15,257 nt of DNA from an uncultured Clostridia bacterium (GTDB taxonomy: Bacteria > Bacillota > Clostridia > Lachnospirales > Bianqueaceae), in the NCBI GenBank assembly GCA_937892735.1, contig CALBGL010000059.1, forward strand, positions 1-15,257, written 5' to 3'. The notes under the pieces were generated by a model. The model ran no database searches, was not told the origin of the DNA, and saw only the letters and a list, made by a program, of their open reading frames with translations. Each line of letters opens with the position of its first letter. Within the stretch, counting starts at the first letter, position 1. Position numbers and translations under genes: made by a program. Below, one piece after another: positions 6,960-14,272 of the stretch.

Positions 6960-8042
6960 TCAATCCAGATATCCCTTGGCCGCCAGGAGCTCCGCCATGA
7001 GAACAGCGCCGCCGGCTGCTCCGCGCAGCGTATTGTGGGACATGCATACAAACTTCAGATCGTACTGTGTATCGGGACGCAGACGACCCACCGAGATGGC
7101 CATACCGCCTTCCAACTCTCTTGCGGACTTGATCTGCGGCTGATCATTCTCCTCAAAATAGTGAATGAACTGCTTCGGCGCCGAAGGCAGATGCAACTCC
7201 TGTGCCGGTCCCCTAAAGTTTGCCCATACCTTCTTGATCTTTTCCAGATCGGGCTTCTTGTCAAAGCTCGCAAAGACTGCGGCCGTATGCCCGTCAGATA
7301 CGGGTACACGCAAGCATTGGGCCGTGAACTGCGGCTTATCGGCGTTCATAATCCGATCGCCTTCCACCCTTCCCCAAAGCTTCAGCGGTTCCTGCTCACT
7401 CTTCTCTTCTTCTCCTCCAATATAGGGAATCAGATTATCCACCATCTCCGGCCAGGTCGTGAAGGTCTTGCCCGCACCGGAAATCGCCTGATAGGTGCAA
7501 ACCAACACCTTGTTAAGGCCATACAGATCCTTGATCGGATGCAGCGCCGGCACATAGCTCTGCAGTGAGCAGTTGGACTTCACCGCGATGAAGCCCCGCT
7601 TCGTCCCCAGGCGCTTGCGCTGTGCGGGAATGATCTCCGTATGCTCCGCATTCAGCTCCGGCACGATCATCGGAACATCCACTGTTCCGCGATGGGCGGA
7701 ATTATTCGAGACGACCGGAATTTCCGCCTTCGCATAAGCCTCTTCCAGCGCCTTGATCTGATCCTTCGGCATATCGACTGCACAGAAGACGAAATCCACC
7801 AGTTCCTTCATCTTCTCAATATTCTGACTGGCATCCAGTATGATCATCTGCTTCATAGACTCGGGAATCGGCTCCTGCATCGCCCATCGGCTGTCTACCG
7901 CCTCTTCGTACGTCTTGCCCGCACTGCGGCCAGAAGCCGCCAGAGCCGTCACCTGGAACCAGGGATGATCCTTCAGCAGCGTAGCAAATCGCTGTCCCAC
8001 CATTCCCGTTGCACCAATAATACCTGCTCTAAACTGTTTCAT
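6960..8042 (-). CDS. asd: Aspartate-semialdehyde dehydrogenase (archaeal/fungal-type family)
   Basis: The product is 360 residues from the ATG at 8042. It makes aspartate semialdehyde from aspartyl phosphate with NADPH, the branch point to lysine/diaminopimelate, threonine and methionine. Visible: the NADP-binding motif GATGMVG (10-16), the catalytic cysteine in KSNCS (C158) and the active-site histidine in PVSDGH (H252). The sequence style (VVSNNSAHR, SGAGKTF, the C-terminal LRGAAGGAVL) fits the longer archaeal/fungal-like class found in many Clostridia. The start is ambiguous. A GTG three codons upstream (8051) is in frame, and the only good SD (GGGAGG, 8068-8073) is 16 nt from the GTG and 25 nt from the ATG, with a 14-nt perfect inverted repeat in between. 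If that hairpin forms, the effective spacing to the ATG becomes about 11 nt. The gene has its own strong promoter. Confidence 0.95.
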   Translation of the reverse strand: MKQFRAGIIGATGMVGQRFATLLKDHPWFQVTALAASGRSAGKTYEEAVDSRWAMQEPIPESMKQMIILDASQNIEKMKELVDFVFCAVDMPKDQIKALEEAYAKAEIPVVSNNSAHRGTVDVPMIVPELNAEHTEIIPAQRKRLGTKRGFIAVKSNCSLQSYVPALHPIKDLYGLNKVLVCTYQAISGAGKTFTTWPEMVDNLIPYIGGEEEKSEQEPLKLWGRVEGDRIMNADKPQFTAQCLRVPVSDGHTAAVFASFDKKPDLEKIKKVWANFRGPAQELHLPSAPKQFIHYFEENDQPQIKSARELEGGMAISVGRLRPDTQYDLKFVCMSHNTLRGAAGGAVLMAELLAAKGYLD

Positions 8043-8051
8043 CTTTTCCAC

Positions 8052-8073
8052 GCGGCGTCCGCCGCTGCCTCCC
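8052..8073 (-). promoter_or_regulatory. Hairpin between the Shine-Dalgarno sequence and the asd start
   Basis: On the minus strand GGGAGG (8068-8073) is followed by CA, then GCGGCG-GA-CGCCGC (8052-8065), a perfect inverted repeat that can form five G/C-only pairs around a GGAC tetraloop. It ends directly at the upstream GTG. Folding would bring the SD close to the start codons; unfolded, the SD is too far away. This may be a translation-control or spacing element. Confidence 0.55.
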
Positions 8074-8107
8074 TTTTTATCTTAATTGTAAAACCAAAGT
8101 CTCCTCC

Positions 8108-8136
8108 AGTATAACGAAAATTAAGCCTGCTGTCAA
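8108..8136 (-). promoter_or_regulatory. Sigma-A promoter of asd-ppi
   Basis: On the minus strand TTGACA (8131-8136) and TATACT (8108-8113) are spaced by 17 nt, one mismatch from full consensus. The -35 hexamer touches the stop codon of the oligoendopeptidase gene. Predicted transcription start is near 8101, leaving a leader of about 59 nt to the asd ATG. That is too short for a lysine riboswitch, and none is seen. Confidence 0.88.
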
Positions 8137-9825
8137 TCAGAATTTTGCACCCAGAAGCTCCTCGATCACACCACTGACCGCGATTTCCACACTGCCCTCC
8201 TGAAACGGATTATGCAGGCCAGCCGCACTGAGAAGTTCGAAGTATTCCCGACTGCCGCCCATCTGGCACAGACTCACATAATCTTTCCATGCCTGAGCAC
8301 GATTCTTTTTGCTTCGTGTATAGAACTCAAAGGCCCCAATCTGTGCCAAGGCATAATCCACATAGTAAAACGGATACATGAATATGTGCTGCTTCTGCAT
8401 CCAGAATCCCCCCTCCTCCAGGAAGGCGTTTCCGTCGTAAGTACGCCAAGGCATATAGGTTTTTTCCAATTCATGCCAGATAGCTCGCCACTGCGTAGGC
8501 CCCTGCGTAGGATCCTCGAAGACTCGATGCTGAAATTCATCCACGCAAATCATATAAGGGATCACATTCAAGGCGCCGAATAGATGGGCATACCGATATT
8601 TATCCGCGTTCCGGAAGAACCGATCCATCCATGGATACGCGAAATGCTCCATGGACATGGAATGGATCTCATTGATCTCACTCGTGGAATGAATATAGGC
8701 AGAAAGTGTTTGTCTCCGCGAAGCGGTATAGGCCTCAAATGCATGCCCCGCCTCGTGCGTCAGCACATCCGCATCCGCGCTCGTCCCATTAAAATTGGAG
8801 AAAATAAAGGGAGCCTTGTATTTCGGCAGGAACGTACAATATCCTCCCATTCTTTTATTGGGCTTTGTCTCCAGGTCAAACAGCTCATGTTCCACCATGA
8901 AATCGAAGAACTCCCCTGTCTCTGGCGACATCTCGCGATACATGACTTGCGCGGCGGACACCATCTCTTCCCGATTGCCCTGGGGAAGTTCGTTCCCTTC
9001 CGGGAAAACGAGCGCCTCATCATAATAAAAGAGTGTGTCGATTCCCAAACGTCTGCGCTGCCGTTCAAAGAGTTCCTCACAGGCAGGCACGATCACGTCC
9101 TTGACCTGCTTTCGAAAACGTTGAACATCCTCGGGGCCATAATTATAACGGCGTTTGTTCAAATAGGCCATCGTAATATAGCTGTCCATACCCAGTTTCC
9201 GCGCCATACCTGCGCGAATCTTCACCAGTTCCGCGTACTGTGCTTCTAACTGCGGCGCGATCTTGTTGTACATATCCGCCCAGGCTTCGAACGCTTCTTT
9301 TCTTTCCGCCCGATCTGTACTCTGCATATGGCGCAGGAGCCCATAGAAATTACAATCTTCTCCTCGAAATTCTGTATGACAGAGCGCCGTCACCTTCTGG
9401 TACTTCTGCACCCATTCGCTTTCCTGAATCTTATCCTCGATGATCGAAGGATCCAACAAGCGATTTTGTTCCTCCAGATTATGAAATAAGTAGGCGCCAA
9501 ACTCGGTCTCAAACTCCTTTCGAAACGGGGACTCCAACAGCGCCTGATTCACCTCCCGATACAGCGGCATCATACGGGCGCCTTCCCCCTGCAGATAGCG
9601 AACCTCTTCCTCATAAAAGGGATCCGCCGTATTGATCGTGCTGCGAATATGTGCGACGTTTCTCATCGTATTCGCGTCCACATCCGCGTTTTCCAGTGCG
9701 AGGTACGCGCTTCTCGCTGCCTCGTAACTCTTCGCGTTTCGCAAATCACTGATTCTTGTCTTTATCTCTTCCGCCAGTGCGCGCATATCTGGCCGCGCAT
9801 AGGAAATCGCGCTGAATTTTTCCAT
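8137..9825 (-). CDS. M3 family oligoendopeptidase (zinc metallopeptidase)
   Basis: The product is 562 residues, the standard size of the clostridial M3B oligoendopeptidase family, which cleaves short peptides in the cytoplasm. The zinc motif HEAGH is at residues 357-361, in the context VLTHEAGHAFEAYTASR. A probable third metal ligand is E386 in the helix EINEIHSMSMEHFAYPWM. The upstream block GGYCTFLPKYKAPFIFSNF is typical of the catalytic domain. There is no signal peptide or transmembrane segment. The start at 9825 has a GAGGAGG site that overlaps the end of cysS, with a 13-nt gap, so it is read from the cysS promoter. No terminator follows; instead the asd promoter begins immediately at the stop. 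PepF-like oligopeptidase is the closest functional description, but the exact peptide specificity is unknown. Confidence 0.95.
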   Translation of the reverse strand: MEKFSAISYARPDMRALAEEIKTRISDLRNAKSYEAARSAYLALENADVDANTMRNVAHIRSTINTADPFYEEEVRYLQGEGARMMPLYREVNQALLESPFRKEFETEFGAYLFHNLEEQNRLLDPSIIEDKIQESEWVQKYQKVTALCHTEFRGEDCNFYGLLRHMQSTDRAERKEAFEAWADMYNKIAPQLEAQYAELVKIRAGMARKLGMDSYITMAYLNKRRYNYGPEDVQRFRKQVKDVIVPACEELFERQRRRLGIDTLFYYDEALVFPEGNELPQGNREEMVSAAQVMYREMSPETGEFFDFMVEHELFDLETKPNKRMGGYCTFLPKYKAPFIFSNFNGTSADADVLTHEAGHAFEAYTASRRQTLSAYIHSTSEINEIHSMSMEHFAYPWMDRFFRNADKYRYAHLFGALNVIPYMICVDEFQHRVFEDPTQGPTQWRAIWHELEKTYMPWRTYDGNAFLEEGGFWMQKQHIFMYPFYYVDYALAQIGAFEFYTRSKKNRAQAWKDYVSLCQMGGSREYFELLSAAGLHNPFQEGSVEIAVSGVIEELLGAKF

Positions 9826-9838
9826 GTTTTTCCTCCTC

Positions 9839-11239
9839 TTATGCCCATTGCCACTGCGTGCCTTCTCGGGTATCTTTGAGAATGATCCCCTTCTCTAAAA
9901 GCTCTGCCCGAATCGCATCCGCCTTCGCGAAATCCTTCGATTTTTTCGCGGATGCGCGTTCTGCGATCTTTTCTTCCACATAGGCTGCCAGTTCCTCATC
10001 CTGCGGCTCTGCCGTGTCTTTCCCCTCTGTGAATCCCAGAGACAGCACCTTCTCAAAATCCTCTGCGATCGCCCACTTCGTCGCATCATTCATATCCGCT
10101 TTCAGCATATCATACAACACGGTAAGTCCCGACGAAGTATTTAGATCATTGCCGACTGCTTCCATAAAACGCTGTCTATACAGACTCTGCTTCTCGACAT
10201 CGATCTCTCCTTCACGCTGCAGATTCTGAATTCGTTTTTTCAATTTCTGATACGCTGCCGCTACATTATCCAGCACATCATAACTGAATTCCAGAGGCTT
10301 CCGGTAATGAGACTGCAGACAGAACATACGGTAGACCAAAGGATCATATCCCTTCTCCTGCAATAGTGAAACGGTCAGGAAATCTCCCTTTGATTTACTC
10401 ATCTTGCCGCCCTTCTCATTCAGATGCTGCACATGAAACCAGTATTTACACCAGGGATGCCCGAAATAAGCTTCGCTCTGCGCAATCTCATTCGTGTGAT
10501 GCGGAAAAATATTGTCCACACCGCCGCAGTGCAGATCCAGATGCTCCCCCAGGTACTTCGCCGCAATGCAGGAACACTCGATGTGCCAGCCGGGATATCC
10601 AAGGCCCCAAGGACTTTCCCACTTGAGCTCCTGATTCTCAAACTTGGATTTGGTAAACCACAGGACGAAGTCACTCTTGTTTCGCTTATTGGCATCCTCC
10701 TCCACATCGTCTCGAACGCCTACCATCAGCTCTTCTTCGTTATGGCCTGTAAGCACATAATAATCCTTCACCTTCGAGGTATCGAAATAGACATTATCCC
10801 CCGCACGATACGCGTATCCCTTCTCTAAAAGCACCTCGATCATATGGATGAATTCGGAAATACAGTGAGTAGCCGGTTCTACCACATCCGGACGCTTGAT
10901 ATTCAGCTTTTCACAGTCCGCAAAAAAAGCGTCCGTATAGAACTTCGCGATCTCCATCACCGTCTTATGCTCTCTCTTCGCACCCTTAAGCATCTTATCC
11001 TCGCCTGTGTCCGCATCGCTGGATAGGTGCCCCACATCTGTGATATTCATCACGCGAGTCACATCATACCCCACATACCGCAGGAACTTCTCCAGCACAT
11101 CTTCCATAATGTAGCTGCGCAGATTTCCGATATGCGCATAATGATAGACCGTCGGACCGCAAGTATACATACGGATCTTTCCCTCTTCATAGGGGATGAA
11201 CTCTTCGACCTTCTTCGTGAGTGTATTATATAAAACCAT
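9839..11239 (-). CDS. cysS: Cysteinyl-tRNA synthetase
   Basis: The product is 466 residues, normal for class I CysRS, which charges tRNA-Cys with cysteine. Visible: the first zinc ligand C27 in MYTCGPTVY, the HIGH-type signature HIGN (36-39), the remaining zinc ligands C222 (WHIECS), H247 and E251 (FPHHTNEIAQSEA), and KMSKS (279-283). The C-terminal region from about 340 is the helical and anticodon-binding part and ends in WQWA. An AAGGAG site lies 9 nt before the ATG. The gene has a perfect promoter about 31 nt upstream of the start codon, so there is no room for the T-box leader often found on Gram-positive aminoacyl-tRNA synthetase genes. It is followed after 13 nt by the M3 oligoendopeptidase gene. 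Confidence 0.98.
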   Translation of the reverse strand: MVLYNTLTKKVEEFIPYEEGKIRMYTCGPTVYHYAHIGNLRSYIMEDVLEKFLRYVGYDVTRVMNITDVGHLSSDADTGEDKMLKGAKREHKTVMEIAKFYTDAFFADCEKLNIKRPDVVEPATHCISEFIHMIEVLLEKGYAYRAGDNVYFDTSKVKDYYVLTGHNEEELMVGVRDDVEEDANKRNKSDFVLWFTKSKFENQELKWESPWGLGYPGWHIECSCIAAKYLGEHLDLHCGGVDNIFPHHTNEIAQSEAYFGHPWCKYWFHVQHLNEKGGKMSKSKGDFLTVSLLQEKGYDPLVYRMFCLQSHYRKPLEFSYDVLDNVAAAYQKLKKRIQNLQREGEIDVEKQSLYRQRFMEAVGNDLNTSSGLTVLYDMLKADMNDATKWAIAEDFEKVLSLGFTEGKDTAEPQDEELAAYVEEKIAERASAKKSKDFAKADAIRAELLEKGIILKDTREGTQWQWA

Positions 11240-11257
11240 TCGGCGGTACTCCTTCCC

Positions 11258-11308
11258 TTATTGACATGTTTATTTCATTATAAACAGCCGGGAGCTTTCT
11301 GTCAATAA
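11258..11308. repeat. 9-bp inverted repeat flanking the cysS promoter core
   Basis: TTATTGACA at 11258-11266 is the exact reverse complement of TGTCAATAA at 11300-11308, with 33 nt between them. On the transcribed strand one copy contains the -35 hexamer and the other lies just downstream of the predicted start (about +4 to +12). This could be a bipartite operator or a coincidence of A/T-rich sequence. Confidence 0.5.
11277..11305 (-). promoter_or_regulatory. Consensus sigma-A promoter of cysS
   Basis: On the minus strand TTGACA (11300-11305), a 17-nt spacer and TATAAT (11277-11282) match the housekeeping consensus at every position. Predicted start is near 11270, giving a leader of about 31 nt. 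The -35 hexamer lies within the U-tract end of the eno terminator, so the two elements are interlocked. Confidence 0.92.
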
Positions 11309-11334
11309 AGAAATGACGCGGAAAGCCGCGTCAT
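11306..11334 (-). terminator. Intrinsic terminator of eno
   Basis: ATGACGCGG (11313-11321) and CCGCGTCAT (11326-11334) form a perfect 9-bp stem with a 4-nt loop, 6 nt past the eno stop codon. On the minus strand the stem is followed by TTCTTTATT. The other strand lacks a U-tract, so the terminator works in the eno direction only. Confidence 0.92.
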
Positions 11335-11340
11335 CTATGA

Positions 11341-12627
11341 TTATCCCCAAGGATTCCTGTATTGTGCCGCCTCCGCCAGCTCTTCTTCGATTCGAATCAG
11401 ACGGTTATACTTCGCATTGCGATCGCTTCTTGCCGGTGCGCCCGTCTTGATCTGCCCAGCTCCTACGGCGACTGCCAGATCCGCAATGAAGGCGTCTTCC
11501 GTCTCTCCGCTTCGGTGCGATACGATCGCATGCATACCTGCTCGCTGTGCCATATGAATAGCGGACAGCGTCTCCGAAAGACTCCCGATCTGATTGAGCT
11601 TAATGAGAATCGCATTTCCCGCTCTCTTCCGTATCCCCTCTTTCAGACGTTCTGTGTTTGTGACGAACAAGTCGTCTCCTACTAACTGCAAACGATCTCC
11701 CAGCTCCTGCGTCATCTTTTTCCAGCCTTCCCAATCATTCTCATCCAGGCCGTCTTCTATCGAAAACAAGGGATACTGTTCTGCCAGTTCTCGATAGTAC
11801 TCAATCATTTCTGCCGCAGATCTATACACCTCTCTCCCGCTCATCTTACTTTCTCCCGGGAAATAGTAGGCCTGCTTTTCCGCGATATATAATTCACTGG
11901 CCGCTGCATCCAATGCAAACCCGATCTCCTCTCCGGGGCGAAATCCCGCTTCTGTAATCGCGTCCATCATATAACGCAGCACATCCTTCGCAGCAGCCAG
12001 GTTCGGCGCAAATCCGCCTTCATCTCCAACCCCCGTGGATAGTCCGTTTCTTGTCAGAATTTTTTTCAGCGTATGATATACTTCTGTACACATTCGGATG
12101 CCTTCGGAAAAAGTTTTGGCTCCCACCGGCATGATCATGAATTCCTGCAGATCCACGGTATTATCCGCATGCTTTCCTCCATTCAGAATATTCATCATGG
12201 GGACAGGCATCTGGCAAGCCCCCGCGCCGCCCAAATACCGATACAGACTCATACCATGCCACTGCGCTCCTGCGCGGGCACAGGCCAGTGAAACCGCCAG
12301 AATACTGTTCGCGCCCAGCATTGCCTTATTTGGCGTTCCATCCAGTTCTTTCATACGTATATCCACACCGATCTGATCATCGACACGCATGCCGGCTAAG
12401 GCTGGCGCGATAACATCCTGTATATTATAAATCGCGCGCTGTACGCCCTTCCCATCATATCGACCGCCGCCGTCCCGAAGTTCCACCGCCTCATATTCTC
12501 CCGTAGACGCCCCTGAAGGAACACTTGCTCTCCCCATAATCCCACTTTCACATATCACATCTGCCTCCACCGTAGGATTTCCTCTGGAATCCAGAATCTC
12601 TCTGGCGATCAGCCTGCGAATCTTCAT
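11341..12627 (-). CDS. eno: Enolase
   Basis: The product is 428 residues, the usual length. Enolase converts 2-phosphoglycerate to phosphoenolpyruvate in glycolysis and is a common RNA-degradosome partner. Visible: the N-terminal AREILDSRGNPTVE, the mobile loop SVPSGASTGEYEA, catalytic E203 in GDEGGFAPN, metal ligands D240, E291 (SIEDGL) and D318 (VGDDLFVTN), catalytic K343 in LIKLNQIGSLSET, and HRSGETED followed by the TGAPARSDRNAKYN block. One small oddity is HADNTVD where HADNNVD is usual. The ATG is preceded by AGGAGG at ideal spacing, but this SD is buried in an 18-bp hairpin. A strong terminator follows the gene, so eno ends its transcription unit. Confidence 0.97.
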   Translation of the reverse strand: MKIRRLIAREILDSRGNPTVEADVICESGIMGRASVPSGASTGEYEAVELRDGGGRYDGKGVQRAIYNIQDVIAPALAGMRVDDQIGVDIRMKELDGTPNKAMLGANSILAVSLACARAGAQWHGMSLYRYLGGAGACQMPVPMMNILNGGKHADNTVDLQEFMIMPVGAKTFSEGIRMCTEVYHTLKKILTRNGLSTGVGDEGGFAPNLAAAKDVLRYMMDAITEAGFRPGEEIGFALDAAASELYIAEKQAYYFPGESKMSGREVYRSAAEMIEYYRELAEQYPLFSIEDGLDENDWEGWKKMTQELGDRLQLVGDDLFVTNTERLKEGIRKRAGNAILIKLNQIGSLSETLSAIHMAQRAGMHAIVSHRSGETEDAFIADLAVAVGAGQIKTGAPARSDRNAKYNRLIRIEEELAEAAQYRNPWG

Positions 12628-12629
12628 AG

Positions 12630-12673
12630 AAAAACCTCCTCATACCATAGATTCTATCTATAGTATGAGGAGG
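12630..12673 (-). promoter_or_regulatory. Terminator-like hairpin whose 3' arm is the eno Shine-Dalgarno sequence
   Basis: On the minus strand the 5' arm (12656-12673) starts with CCTCCTCATAC and the 3' arm (12635-12652) ends with GTATGAGGAGG. The arms pair over 18 positions (17 Watson-Crick and one G-U) with a 3-nt AGA loop. The 3' arm ends in GAGGAGG, the SD of eno, and is followed by five T, then CT and the ATG. By shape this is an intrinsic terminator for gpmI; by position it also sequesters the eno ribosome binding site. The other strand has no U-tract. Confidence 0.85.
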
Positions 12674-12683
12674 CGAGTTCCAT

Positions 12684-12689
12684 ATTATA
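12684..12689 (-). promoter_or_regulatory. Possible -10 element for eno (weak)
   Basis: A perfect TATAAT lies on the minus strand in the gpmI-eno gap, but at a 16- or 17-nt spacing no good -35 hexamer is present (best is TCCAGA). If used, transcription would start near 12677 and the mRNA would begin with the SD-sequestering hairpin almost at its 5' end. Confidence 0.35.
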
Positions 12690-12727
12690 CCTTCTGAGAT
12701 ACTGCTCTGGATCCTAGGACACAAATC

Positions 12728-14260
12728 TTAGACCAGAAGACTTTCTCCTGTCATCTCCGCAGGCTTATCCATACCCATCATCTCCAGAAGCGTGGGCGCG
12801 ATATCCGCCAGCTTTCCCCCCTCGCGCAATGTCACTCCCGGCTTGTAATTCACCAAAACAAAGGGAACGGGATTCGTTGTATGCGCCGTAAAAGGTTCTC
12901 CTGTCTCATAATCGATGAGCTGTTCCGCGTTTCCATGGTCTGCACACAAAAACATCTGTGCATCATTCCGCTTGATAGCTTCCAGAGTCCGCCCCAGGCA
13001 GGCATCCACTGTCTCGATCGCCTTGACTGCGGCTTCCAAGATACCTGTATGTCCTACCATGTCCGGATTGGCGAAATTGACGACGATCAAATCGTACTTA
13101 TGACTGTCGATGGCTTCTACTAGCTTATCACATACCTCATTCGCGCTCATTTCCGGCTTCAAATCATAGGTGGCTACCTTCGGAGAAGGCACCAGAATCC
13201 GATCCTCATTTTCATTCGGCACTTCCACACCGCCATTGAAGAAGAAGGTCACATGGGCATACTTCTCTGTCTCTGCCAGACGCAGCTGTGTCCTTCCGTT
13301 CTTGGCCAGATATTCCCCCAGGATATTGTGCAGCACTTCTTTATGAAAGGCTACTTCTTTATTGGGAATCGTCGCATCATAATCCGTGAAGCAGACAAAA
13401 AATACCGGCAGACGATCTCTCTTGAATCCGGTGAAGCCATCGTCACAGAACGCGCGCGTGAGCTGTCTGGCCCGATCCGGGCGGAAGTTATAGAAAATGA
13501 TGGAATCATGCGCCTGAATCTTGGCCACAGGCTGTCCATTCTTCTGAATCACCGTGGGAACTACAAACTCATCGGTCACACCCTCATCATAGGATTTCTG
13601 CATGCCCTCCACGGCGCTCTCCGCAGTGTGTCCCTCTCCAAAAACTAGAGCGCGATAGGCTTTCTCTTCCCGGTCCCAGCGATTATCCCGATCCATGGCA
13701 TAATAACGACCGGACAACGTGGCGATTTCACCCACACCCAATTCCTTCATCTTCGCTTCCAGTTCCTTCACATACTCGATGCCGGAAGAAGGAGGTGTAT
13801 CGCGTCCATCCATGAATCCATGCACATATACCTTATCCAAGCCATTTCTCTTTGCCAGCTCCAGCAGTCCGTATACATGTTCAATATGACTGTGCACGCC
13901 GCCATCGGATAACAGGCCCATCAAATGCAGCGCAGAACCATTCTCCTTGCAGTTTTTCACTGCGTCCAGAAGGGCCGGATTCGCAAAGAAATCTCCGTCC
14001 TGAATGAATTTGGTGATCTTGGTCAGATCCTGATATACGATACGGCCTGCCCCAATGTTCAGGTGACCCACCTCCGAATTGCCCATCTGTCCATCCGGCA
14101 ATCCTACGAAAAGTCCGCTGGCATTGCCCGGCACACAGGGCCACTCCTTGACCATCTGATCATAATTCGGCTTTTTAGCGGCTGCTACCGCATTGCCCAC
14201 TGGATTCTCATTCAGACCAAACCCATCTAAAATCATCAAAATCGTAGTTCTCTTACTCAT
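12728..14260 (-). CDS. gpmI: 2,3-bisphosphoglycerate-independent phosphoglycerate mutase
   Basis: The product is 510 residues, typical for the cofactor-independent, Mn2+-dependent enzyme that interconverts 3- and 2-phosphoglycerate. It belongs to the alkaline phosphatase superfamily. The metal-binding D12 is in LDGFG, and the phosphoserine nucleophile is S62 in GQMGNSEVGHLNIGAGR. Other recognisable blocks are HGFMDGRDTPP, ALSGRYYAMDRD-like TLSGRYYAMDRD, FYNFRPDRARQL, VANFANPDMVGHTG-like VVNFANPDMVGHTG, and the C-terminal metal site in CADHGNAEQ and FTAHTTNPVPF. The ATG has an AAGGGG site and the gene begins 12 nt after tpiA, so the pair is cotranscribed. It ends 55 nt before the hairpin upstream of eno. 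Enzymes of this class are sensitive to Mn2+ and pH, which matters for spore formers, but nothing here shows sporulation directly. Confidence 0.98.
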   Translation of the reverse strand: MSKRTTILMILDGFGLNENPVGNAVAAAKKPNYDQMVKEWPCVPGNASGLFVGLPDGQMGNSEVGHLNIGAGRIVYQDLTKITKFIQDGDFFANPALLDAVKNCKENGSALHLMGLLSDGGVHSHIEHVYGLLELAKRNGLDKVYVHGFMDGRDTPPSSGIEYVKELEAKMKELGVGEIATLSGRYYAMDRDNRWDREEKAYRALVFGEGHTAESAVEGMQKSYDEGVTDEFVVPTVIQKNGQPVAKIQAHDSIIFYNFRPDRARQLTRAFCDDGFTGFKRDRLPVFFVCFTDYDATIPNKEVAFHKEVLHNILGEYLAKNGRTQLRLAETEKYAHVTFFFNGGVEVPNENEDRILVPSPKVATYDLKPEMSANEVCDKLVEAIDSHKYDLIVVNFANPDMVGHTGILEAAVKAIETVDACLGRTLEAIKRNDAQMFLCADHGNAEQLIDYETGEPFTAHTTNPVPFVLVNYKPGVTLREGGKLADIAPTLLEMMGMDKPAEMTGESLLV

Positions 14261-14272
14261 GTTTTCCCCTTC

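Noticed and set aside
6946..7047. Upstream start extending the cyclophilin by 34 residues
   Set aside because: The extension overlaps the asd coding region, has no family similarity and is Arg/Gly-rich like a shadow frame. The start at 6945 has its own ribosome binding site.
8052..8107. Lysine riboswitch upstream of asd
   Set aside because: The leader is about 60 nt, far shorter than a lysine riboswitch, and shows only a small local hairpin.
11240..11340. T-box leader for cysS
   Set aside because: The gap is only 101 nt, it already contains the eno terminator and a consensus promoter, and the transcribed leader is about 31 nt. No specifier or antiterminator structure can fit.
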